In this document: positions 1 through 6,145 of the stretch, piece by piece
How the letters are laid out: each line of letters opens with the position of its first letter
How positions within the stretch are numbered: position 1 is the first letter of the stretch
NCBI GenBank assembly: GCA_958346135.1
Contig: CATVQN010000063.1
Location: 1 to 6,708 of the forward strand
Reading direction: 5' to 3'
DNA length: 6,708 nt
Origin: an uncultured Eubacteriales bacterium
GTDB lineage: Bacteria > Bacillota > Clostridia > Monoglobales > Monoglobaceae
Notes under the pieces: generated by a model
What the model saw: the letters and a program-made list of their open reading frames with translations, nothing else
Told to the model about the DNA's origin: nothing
Databases searched by the model: none
Translations under genes and position numbers: made by a program

Positions 1-110
1 CCTTTGCCGTTGTCATAGACTACCTTCCAGTCAAACATCTCGATATACCAATCCTTAAGCTTTACCGTATCCTCAGAAAAAATACCAACGTGTTCAATTC
101 CGATTTTCAT
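1..110 (-). CDS. VOC-superfamily (glyoxalase/bleomycin-resistance fold) protein, N-terminal fragment
   Basis: Only the first 36 codons are in the window; the gene runs off the left edge. The peptide begins MKIGIEHVGIFSEDTVKLKDW and continues with a WYIEMFDWKVVYDNGK-like stretch. This is the usual opening of a VOC (vicinal oxygen chelate) domain: a first beta strand carrying a His (H7, commonly a metal ligand in this fold), then a helix with the D-x-x-x-L-x-x-W-Y pattern, then an F-x-W-K-V-V strand. VOC members include glyoxalase I, extradiol dioxygenases, epimerases and fosfomycin or bleomycin resistance proteins, and a fragment this short cannot tell them apart. The ATG has a strong ribosome binding site. 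It follows hisIE by 47 bases with no terminator visible, so co-transcription with the his genes is likely (inference). The superfamily call is fairly safe; the substrate is unknown. Confidence 0.75.
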   Translation of the reverse strand, partial: MKIGIEHVGIFSEDTVKLKDWYIEMFDWKVVYDNGK

Positions 111-117
111 AAAAAAT

Positions 118-124
118 ACCTCCT
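118..124 (-). promoter_or_regulatory. Ribosome binding site of the VOC-family gene
   Basis: On the minus strand an AGGAGGT core lies 7 bases before the ATG at 110-108. This is close to a perfect anti-16S match and the strongest ribosome binding site in the window. It fixes the start codon of the fragment at the left edge and suggests the gene is well translated even though it sits last in the visible transcript. Confidence 0.85.
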
Positions 125-157
125 ATTTTCATATACGATTCCGGCAAAATTCCGGTT

Positions 158-799
158 TTATTTTTTATAGCGAGACGCAAGCTCACTAAATACATCGTCC
201 CAGGTCAGTCCCTGCTCCACCAGAACCACGGACAGATGATACATCAAATCCGCAGTCTCGTATTGAACCTCAGACTTCACATAATTTTTCGATGCAATAA
301 TCACCTCGGCAGACTCTTCTCCCACTTTTTTCAGCATCTTATCAATACCCTTTTCAAAAAGATAGTTGGTGTAAGAACCCTCCTTGGGATTCTTTACCCG
401 GTCTATAATCACATCATAAACATCATAGAGAATCTTAGGTGTTGCAATGAAATCGGTAGGAATTTCCACCAGCTTGCCGTCCACCAGCTTCCGATAAAAG
501 CAGGAGAAATTTCCGGTGTGACAGGCAGCACCCTCCTGCTGAATCTTCAGCACCAGGGCATCCCCGTCACAGTCAACAAAAATCTCCTTGACATTCTGGT
601 AATGGCCGGAGGTAGCGCCCTTTTCCCACAGCTCCTGACGGCTGCGGCTAAAATAAGTAGCGTGCCCGGTCTCAATGGTCTTTTTGATGCTTTCCTCATT
701 CATATAGGCGCACATCAGCACCTCGCCGCTGATTGCATCCTGGGCAATTGCAGGTATTAAACCCTTCTCGTCAAATTTTAGTTCCTTGATAAAATCCAT
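158..799 (-). CDS. hisIE: Bifunctional phosphoribosyl-AMP cyclohydrolase / phosphoribosyl-ATP pyrophosphatase
   Basis: A cytoplasmic enzyme for steps 2 and 3 of histidine biosynthesis. The HisE part converts PR-ATP to PR-AMP plus pyrophosphate, and the HisI part opens the adenine ring to give ProFAR. Numbering from the ATG at 799 (213 residues), HisI spans about 1-115. It shows YFSRSRQELWEKG at 49-61, the DCDGD metal cluster (D76, D78, D80) and the zinc ligands C93 and C100 in an ACHTG...SCFY context. HisE spans about 122-213 with KVGEESAEVIIA at 158-169 and ETADLMYHL at 181-189; its acidic residues (E161, E162, E165, E181, D184) fit the MazG-like metal site. All expected catalytic residues are present and the length is normal for the fusion. 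The frame also opens at a GTG (808-806), but that codon lies within the likely Shine-Dalgarno, so the ATG is preferred. It lies 42 bases downstream of hisA. Confidence 0.95.
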   Translation of the reverse strand: MDFIKELKFDEKGLIPAIAQDAISGEVLMCAYMNEESIKKTIETGHATYFSRSRQELWEKGATSGHYQNVKEIFVDCDGDALVLKIQQEGAACHTGNFSCFYRKLVDGKLVEIPTDFIATPKILYDVYDVIIDRVKNPKEGSYTNYLFEKGIDKMLKKVGEESAEVIIASKNYVKSEVQYETADLMYHLSVVLVEQGLTWDDVFSELASRYKK

Positions 800-805
800 T
801 TCAAA

Positions 806-812
806 CACCTTT
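806..812 (-). promoter_or_regulatory. Ribosome binding site deciding the hisIE start
   Basis: AAAGGTG on the minus strand, 6 bases before the ATG at 799-797. Its last three bases are the GTG that would be the alternative, longer start (3 extra residues). A GTG start would leave only a weak GAGAAAG directly against the codon, so the ATG is the better reading. Confidence 0.6.
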
Positions 813-841
813 CTCTATGTAGAATTTTTATGTAAGTAAAT

Positions 842-1561
842 TTAAAGCATTTTGCAAGTTTCTACTGCCTCTGCAAGGGAAATATTTCCCGTGTAGAGTG
901 CCTTTCCGATAATGGCGCCCTCCACCCCGGTTTTTTTGAGCTTTTCCAAGTCTTTAAGCTCGGTCACACCGCCGGAGGCCACCACATCCACGGAAACTCG
1001 TTTTACCATTTCTTCCATGGCCGCAGTATTTGGCCCCTGCAGCATCCCGTCCGTCGCAATGTCCGTATATATGATGGTCTGAACACCCAACTTTTCCATC
1101 TGCTCTGCAAGACACAGCGCCGATGTACGGCTGACCTCTTCCCAGCCGCTGACAGCCACCATACCGTCCTTGGCGTCAATTCCCACTGCAATACGGTCAC
1201 CGTATCGTGCTGCGGCCTCTTTGACAAACTCCGGATCTCTCAGTGCAGAGGTGCCGATAATCACACGCCGAATGCCGGAGGACAGATATTTTTCCACCGC
1301 CGCCATATTTCGGATGCCGCCTCCCACCTCAACCGGAATATCCAGCTTACGGGCAATTTCGGAAATGACGGAAAAGTTGGGCATATTTCCGGATTTCGCC
1401 CCGTCCAAATCTACCAGGTGAAGAAACTCACCGCCCTGTGCCTGCCAGTTTCGTGCCACTGCCACCGGATCTTCCGCATAGGTTGTCTTTTTCTGATAGT
1501 CGCCCTGGGACAGGCGAACACACTTACCGTCGATAATATCGATTGCGGGATACAAACGCAT
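842..1561 (-). CDS. hisA: 1-(5-phosphoribosyl)-5-[(5-phosphoribosylamino)methylideneamino]imidazole-4-carboxamide isomerase
   Basis: HisA catalyses step 4 of histidine synthesis, the Amadori-type rearrangement of ProFAR to PRFAR, as a cytoplasmic (beta/alpha)8 barrel. At 239 residues it has the usual family length. Visible marks are the opening MRLYPAIDIIDGKCVRL with catalytic D8; VEVGGGIRN at 77-85, the first phosphate-binding loop; GIDAKDGMVAVSGW at 127-140 with the second catalytic Asp, D129; TDIATDGMLQGPN at 166-178; and VVASGGVT at 193-200 followed by IIGKALY at 217-223, the second phosphate site. The two-fold repeat of the barrel (D8 and D129 halves) is intact. Its start lies 2 bases beyond the hisZG stop, and its Shine-Dalgarno lies inside the hisZG coding end, so translation is probably coupled. 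HisF is a close relative, but the AIDIIDGKCVRL opening and the absence of HisF hallmarks favour HisA. Confidence 0.97.
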   Translation of the reverse strand: MRLYPAIDIIDGKCVRLSQGDYQKKTTYAEDPVAVARNWQAQGGEFLHLVDLDGAKSGNMPNFSVISEIARKLDIPVEVGGGIRNMAAVEKYLSSGIRRVIIGTSALRDPEFVKEAAARYGDRIAVGIDAKDGMVAVSGWEEVSRTSALCLAEQMEKLGVQTIIYTDIATDGMLQGPNTAAMEEMVKRVSVDVVASGGVTELKDLEKLKKTGVEGAIIGKALYTGNISLAEAVETCKML

Positions 1562-1563
1562 GA

Positions 1564-3213
1564 TTATAATTCTCCTTTTATCTCATGAATCAGCCGGACA
1601 ATGACCTCCCGATGAAGCTTCATGCTCACACGGTTTACCACCAGTCTGGCACTCAAAGGACAAATATCCTCCAAAACCTCAAGACCGTTTTCGTGCAGAG
1701 TCTTACCGCTCTCTACGATATCCACAATTACCTCGGACAATCCTACCAGCGGCCCCAGTTCCACCGAGCCGTTCAGCTTGATAATATCCACCGTCTGACC
1801 CTTGGTTCTGTGAAAGTAGTCTCTGGCAATCTCCGGGTATTTGCTGGCAACCCGCATGATATTTCTGCCTTCCAGCTCTCCCCGCATTTCGGCAGGGCCG
1901 GCCACTGCCATCATGCAGGTGCCAAAGCCCAGATCCAAAACCTCGTAGAGATTTTTACCGCTCTCAAGCAGGGTATCCTTTCCGACAACACCGATGTCCG
2001 CAGCGCCGTATTCCACATAGGTGGGAACATCCGATGCCTTGACCAAAATAAACCGAAACTTTTTCTTTTCATCCGCAAAAATCAGCTTTCGTGTCTTGGT
2101 CTTCATCTCGGCAACGTCATAGCCGAGCCGCTCAAAAATATCGATCGAAAGCTCAGCCAGGCGCCCCTTGGCAAGAGCCACAGTAAGATACTCCGGGGAA
2201 GGCTGAGCAGTGTTTTTGCGGGAATGCTCATCGTACAGCGCCGCCATTAAGCGTTCTACTCCGATCGCCACCCCGGTTGCCGGCATCTTACGGCCGAACT
2301 TCTCCATCAGGTTATCATATCGGCCTCCGGAGCAAATCGGAAACCCTACGCCATAGGTTACACCTTTAAAAATCAGTCCTGTGTAATAATCCAAATGGGG
2401 CACCATACCCAAATCAATCGAAATATACCGCTCCAATCCCTGTTCCTTTAATATATCGTAAACCTGTCTAAGATTCAGCAACGCCGCCTTAGATTCCTCA
2501 GAAATATCCTGGTTTTTCAGGGCATCTGCTATGACCGAAATCGTACCGAACTGATTGGGAAGCTCCATAAAGATCTGCCGGAGAGGCTCCGGCATGGAAA
2601 AGCCGTCTAAAAAGTTCTCAATGGAAACAAAATCTTTATCGTTGATCATCTGCCGCAAAGCATCGGTTTCTTCACTGCTGAGATCCGCCTGCTTTGCAAG
2701 ACCCAAGAAGTAGCCCACCTGGCCGATGTCAATCTGAAATTCAGTCATTCCCGCCGCAGACAGAGTTTCAATCGCAATCCGGATGACCTCCGCATCCGCC
2801 TCGGCACTGTTTTCCCCAATCAGCTCAATTCCCACCTGAGAAAATTCCCGCTGCCGTGCCTGGCTGAAAGCCTCCTCGTTCTGAAACGCATTGCCCGAAT
2901 AGCACAGCCGCAGCGGAACCGCCTCGCCGACAGACTTGGTGGCCGCAAGCCGGGCAACCGATGTCGTAAAATCGGGGCGCAGCGCCAGCATCCGGCCGTC
3001 TACGTCAAAAAACTTAAACATACTCTCCGCATGATTGGGTGTCGCAGTATGATAGACGTCAAAATATTCAAAGGTCGGCGTTTGCACCATCTTATATCCG
3101 TTCTTTCGGAAAATGTCTCTTGCCACAGTTTCAATATGAAATTTCAATTCCGCCTCTTCCCAGAGAACATCCGATACACCCTTTGGGGTGTGGGTTACCC
3201 GTTCATCCTTCAA
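1564..3213 (-). CDS. hisZG: Fused ATP phosphoribosyltransferase regulatory subunit (HisZ) and short-form catalytic subunit (HisG)
   Basis: One 549-residue chain that should catalyse the committed step, ATP plus PRPP to PR-ATP. Residues about 1-328 are HisZ, a histidyl-tRNA synthetase paralogue without an anticodon-binding domain. It shows HTPKGVSDVL (8-17), a motif-2-like region LRLCYSGNAFQ...QREFSQVGIELIG (101-133), LDYYTGLIF (274-282), SGGRYDNLMEKFG (295-307) and motif-3-like ATGVAIGVERLM (312-323). A polar linker (about 329-341) leads to short-form HisG at about 342-549. That part shows LTVALAKGRL (343-352), KASDVPTYVEYGAADIGVVGKD (392-413) and the PRPP-binding segment between S483 and L506 with G-P, D498, S502, G503, K504 and T505. 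HisZ and HisG are normally separate chains. Here the usual HisG initiator Met is replaced by E341 and no nearby Met exists. The TTG start is chosen because an in-frame TGA lies 6 bases upstream and a ribosome site is well placed. Confidence 0.95.
   Translation of the reverse strand: MKDERVTHTPKGVSDVLWEEAELKFHIETVARDIFRKNGYKMVQTPTFEYFDVYHTATPNHAESMFKFFDVDGRMLALRPDFTTSVARLAATKSVGEAVPLRLCYSGNAFQNEEAFSQARQREFSQVGIELIGENSAEADAEVIRIAIETLSAAGMTEFQIDIGQVGYFLGLAKQADLSSEETDALRQMINDKDFVSIENFLDGFSMPEPLRQIFMELPNQFGTISVIADALKNQDISEESKAALLNLRQVYDILKEQGLERYISIDLGMVPHLDYYTGLIFKGVTYGVGFPICSGGRYDNLMEKFGRKMPATGVAIGVERLMAALYDEHSRKNTAQPSPEYLTVALAKGRLAELSIDIFERLGYDVAEMKTKTRKLIFADEKKKFRFILVKASDVPTYVEYGAADIGVVGKDTLLESGKNLYEVLDLGFGTCMMAVAGPAEMRGELEGRNIMRVASKYPEIARDYFHRTKGQTVDIIKLNGSVELGPLVGLSEVIVDIVESGKTLHENGLEVLEDICPLSARLVVNRVSMKLHREVIVRLIHEIKGEL
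1572..1579 (-). promoter_or_regulatory. Ribosome binding site of hisA inside the hisZG end
   Basis: AAAAGGAG on the minus strand, with 10 bases from the end of GGAG to the hisA ATG at 1561-1559. It also encodes the last residues of HisZG (K-G-E-L), so ribosomes finishing HisZG uncover and reach the hisA start, a typical coupling arrangement. Confidence 0.8.
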
Positions 3214-3220
3214 CCAAAAT

Positions 3221-3226
3221 CACTCC
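3221..3226 (-). promoter_or_regulatory. Ribosome binding site supporting the TTG start of hisZG
   Basis: GGAGTG on the minus strand, 7 bases before the TTG at 3213-3211. The in-frame TGA at 3222-3220 overlaps it and rules out any start further upstream, and no ATG or GTG follows in frame before the conserved HTPKG segment. The TTG start is therefore the only reasonable one and may moderate expression of the pathway's first enzyme. Confidence 0.75.
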
Positions 3227-3253
3227 ATACCTTAAATTCAATACGTTCTTTTT

Positions 3254-3282
3254 ATTATACCACTACCCGGAAACAACGTCAA
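3254..3282 (-). promoter_or_regulatory. Sigma-A promoter of the his genes
   Basis: On the minus strand the -35 TTGACG (3282-3277) and the -10 TATAAT (3259-3254) are separated by exactly 17 bases. The spacer ends in TGG, which places an extended -10 TG directly before TATAAT. Only the last base of the -35 box differs from consensus. Transcription should begin near 3248-3246, giving a leader of about 35 bases before the hisZG TTG. It lies in the 86-base gap after uvrA, so the his genes can be transcribed independently of uvrBA. No operator palindrome or T-box leader is visible. Confidence 0.85.
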
Positions 3283-3299
3283 CAAAAATTTACAGTTCT

Positions 3300-6143
3300 C
3301 TACTTCTTTTTCGACAAATACTTCTTTAAATATTTTCCGGTATAAGAATGCTCGCACTTTGCTACCTTTTCCGGCGTACCAAAGGCAACAATTTCACCGC
3401 CGCCGTCTCCGCCTTCCGGCCCTAAATCTATGATATAATCTGCCGTTTTAATCATGTCCAGATTGTGTTCAATCACGATAACCGTATTTCCTGTATCCAC
3501 CAGCTTTTGCAGAACCTCCACCAGTTTATGGACATCTGCCGTATGCAGTCCGGTGGTCGGCTCGTCCAGAATATAGATGGTCTTGCCGGTGCTGCGCCGG
3601 CTCAGCTCCGTTGCCAGCTTTACCCGCTGGGCCTCGCCGCCGGATAAGGTAGTAGACGGCTGACCGATTTTTATATAGCCAAGGCCCACATCATACAGGG
3701 TTTGCAGCTTTCTTTGAATTTTCGGAATATTTTCAAAAAAGCTGCATCCTTCCTCTACCGTCATTTCCAAAACTTCATAAATATTCTTTCCTTTATAGCG
3801 AACCTCCAGGGTTTCACGGTTATACCGCTTGCCGCCGCAGACCTCACAGGGAACATAAACGTCCGGCAAAAAATGCATTTCGATACAGATAATTCCGTCG
3901 CCGGTGCAGGCCTCACAGCGTCCGCCCTTGACATTAAAGCTAAACCTTCCGGCACTATAGCCTCGTGCCTTGGCCTCCGGCGTCATGGCAAACAAGGTTC
4001 GGATGTCGCCAAACAGTCCGGTATAGGTAGCCGGATTACTTCTGGGCGTTCTGCCGATGGGAGACTGGTCAATGGCAATCACCTTGTCCAGATGCTCCAG
4101 CCCTTTGATTTTCTTAAATTTACCCGGATGCCGTTTTGCACCGTTGAGCCGATTTGCAAGCTCCTTATACAGTACCTCGTTAATCAGTGAGCTCTTTCCG
4201 CTTCCGGATACCCCGGTAACACAAATAAAGGTTCCAAGCGGAAACTGTACATTCACTTCTTTTAAATTGTTATGACTTACGCCGAAGAGCTCCAGCTTGT
4301 TTCCGTTTCCCTTCCGCCGCTTTTGGGGAACATCAATCTTCTTTTTACCGCTCAGATAAAGACCGGTCAAAGAATTTTCGCATTGCATGATTTCCTGCGC
4401 CGTCCCCTCTGCAACAATTTCGCCGCCGTGGATTCCGGCACCGGGACCGATGTCAATAATATGATCCGCCGCCAGCATGGTATCCTCGTCATGCTCCACT
4501 ACAAGCAGCGTATTTCCCAAATCCCGCAGATGCTTGAGCGTGGCAATCAGCCGGTCGTTGTCCCGCTGATGCAGACCGATACTTGGCTCGTCCAAAATAT
4601 AGACAACTCCCATCAGGCTGGAACCGATCTGCGTTGCCAGCCGAATCCGCTGTGCTTCGCCGCCGGACAGGGTCCCTGCACTCCGAGAAAGGGTGAGGTA
4701 TTCCAGACCAACGTCCACCAAAAAGGATAGTCTGGAGTTGATTTCCTTTAAGATATGCTTGGCAATCATTGCGTCCTTTTTCGACAGCTTCGAAGTCAGC
4801 TCCAAAAAGAATTTTTTTGCCCCGGCAATGGACAGCTCACAGACCTCATGGATATTCAGTCCGTCTACCGTCACCGCCAAAACCTCCTTGCGAAGCCGGG
4901 TCCCGCCGCAGTCCGGACAGGGCATATTCACCATATAGCTCTCGATTTCCGCCTTCACCCACTCTGAATTGGATTCCCTGTGCCGGCGTTCCAAATTATT
5001 GATGACCCCTTCAAATCTGGCAAGCTGCATACCTTTAGCATATTTTCTGTCATAAGTCAGTTTTATTTTTTCACTGCCGGTACCATAGAGAATTTTATCT
5101 AAAATATCCTTCGGCAAATCCGCAACAGGCGTATCCAGTGAAAATCCGTAATGTGCCGCCATCCCCTCATAGTACATCCTTGAGATACTGCCCTGCTCTG
5201 TTCCACTCCAGCCACTTCCCTGAATGGCACCCTGATTGATGCTGAGACTCTTATCCGGAATCACCAGATCCGGGTCAATCTTAATAATGTTTCCAAGACC
5301 GGTACAGCTGGGACAGGCACCATAGGGCGTGTTAAAGGAAAACATCCGCGGCGACAGCTCTTCCATACTGATTCCGCAGTCGTCACAGGCATAGTTTTGG
5401 CTAAAATACATTTCTTCGCCGTCAATGACGTCCACCAAAGCAAGACCGTGCGCCATCTCTAGCGCCGTTTCCATAGAATCGGCAAGCCGTTTTTCCATTC
5501 CCTCTCTGACCGCAAGACGGTCCACTACAATCTCTATGGTATGCTTTTTGTTCTTGTCCAAATGGGGAATATCCTCGCTAAGCTCCATCATTTCGCCGTC
5601 TACCCGAACCCGCACAAATCCGTTTTTCCGCGCATCCTGAAAGGTCTTGACGAATTCACCCTTTCTTCCCCGCGCTACCGGTGCTAAAATCTGAAATTTC
5701 GTCCGCTCCGGCAAGGCCTTCACCGCATCCACAATCTGATCGATAGACTGCGGCTTAATTTCCTTTCCGCACTTGGGACAATGCGGTACGCCGATACGGG
5801 CAAACAACAAACGGATATAATCGTAGACCTCGGTCACCGTCCCCACAGTAGAACGAGGATTTCGGCTGGTGGTCTTTTGATCAATAGAAATGGCCGGAGA
5901 AAGTCCTTCAATTGATTCCACATCCGGCTTTTCCATCTGTCCCAAAAACTGTCTTGCGTAAGCAGACAGAGATTCCACATATCTTCGCTGTCCTTCGGCA
6001 TAGATGGTTTCAAATGCCAGCGAGGATTTTCCGGAGCCGCTGAGCCCGGTCAGCACCACCAGCTTGTCCCGCGGGATTTTTACGTCAATATTTTTAAGAT
6101 TATGCTCCTTGGCACCTTTCACTACAATATATTTATTTTCCAT
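3300..6143 (-). CDS. uvrA: Excinuclease ABC subunit A (UvrA), complete
   Basis: The damage-sensing ATPase of nucleotide excision repair; a dimer scans DNA and loads UvrB. Numbering from the ATG at 6143 (947 residues), the first ABC module has Walker A GLSGSGKSS at 33-41, signature LSGGEAQRIRLA at 492-503 and Walker B VYILDEPSIGLH at 514-525. The second has Walker A GVSGSGKSS at 644-652, signature LSGGEAQRVKLA at 833-844 and Walker B IYILDEPTTGLH at 856-867. Zinc-type Cys pairs are intact at 253/256 with 277/280, 743/746 with 766/769, and 122/125 and 409/412. The UvrB-binding region lies at about 130-245. Length is normal for the family. Three ATG codons stand in a row (6149, 6146, 6143); the AGGAG is 8 bases from the third but only 2 from the first, so the third is preferred. 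The gene follows uvrB in the same transcript. Confidence 0.98.
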   Translation of the reverse strand: MENKYIVVKGAKEHNLKNIDVKIPRDKLVVLTGLSGSGKSSLAFETIYAEGQRRYVESLSAYARQFLGQMEKPDVESIEGLSPAISIDQKTTSRNPRSTVGTVTEVYDYIRLLFARIGVPHCPKCGKEIKPQSIDQIVDAVKALPERTKFQILAPVARGRKGEFVKTFQDARKNGFVRVRVDGEMMELSEDIPHLDKNKKHTIEIVVDRLAVREGMEKRLADSMETALEMAHGLALVDVIDGEEMYFSQNYACDDCGISMEELSPRMFSFNTPYGACPSCTGLGNIIKIDPDLVIPDKSLSINQGAIQGSGWSGTEQGSISRMYYEGMAAHYGFSLDTPVADLPKDILDKILYGTGSEKIKLTYDRKYAKGMQLARFEGVINNLERRHRESNSEWVKAEIESYMVNMPCPDCGGTRLRKEVLAVTVDGLNIHEVCELSIAGAKKFFLELTSKLSKKDAMIAKHILKEINSRLSFLVDVGLEYLTLSRSAGTLSGGEAQRIRLATQIGSSLMGVVYILDEPSIGLHQRDNDRLIATLKHLRDLGNTLLVVEHDEDTMLAADHIIDIGPGAGIHGGEIVAEGTAQEIMQCENSLTGLYLSGKKKIDVPQKRRKGNGNKLELFGVSHNNLKEVNVQFPLGTFICVTGVSGSGKSSLINEVLYKELANRLNGAKRHPGKFKKIKGLEHLDKVIAIDQSPIGRTPRSNPATYTGLFGDIRTLFAMTPEAKARGYSAGRFSFNVKGGRCEACTGDGIICIEMHFLPDVYVPCEVCGGKRYNRETLEVRYKGKNIYEVLEMTVEEGCSFFENIPKIQRKLQTLYDVGLGYIKIGQPSTTLSGGEAQRVKLATELSRRSTGKTIYILDEPTTGLHTADVHKLVEVLQKLVDTGNTVIVIEHNLDMIKTADYIIDLGPEGGDGGGEIVAFGTPEKVAKCEHSYTGKYLKKYLSKKK

Positions 6144-6145
6144 CA

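Noticed and set aside
140..155. Short CCGG-based inverted or direct repeat after the hisIE stop as a possible terminator
   Set aside because: Only about 4 base pairs could form in the stem and no T run follows, so it cannot be supported as an intrinsic terminator.
236..760. 174-residue open frame on the plus strand opposite hisIE
   Set aside because: It lies wholly antisense to a gene with complete HisI and HisE motifs, has no convincing ribosome site, and its protein shows no recognisable domain.
842..1561. Possibility that HisA is a dual HisA/TrpF (PriA) enzyme
   Set aside because: PriA is mainly an actinobacterial solution, and this sequence reads as a normal HisA with both catalytic Asp residues; nothing visible supports a second activity.
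1585..2250. 221-residue open frame on the plus strand opposite the HisG part of hisZG
   Set aside because: Antisense shadow of a strongly conserved gene; the translation resembles no family I recognise.
3267..3340. CCGGAAA and TTTCCGG inverted pair between the end of uvrA and the his promoter spacer
   Set aside because: The 7-base arms are about 60 bases apart and one lies inside uvrA coding sequence; with no T tract this looks like chance.
3702..4730. Two plus-strand open frames of 162 and 152 residues opposite uvrA
   Set aside because: Both are antisense to conserved UvrA motifs and have low-information translations; shadow frames are expected here.
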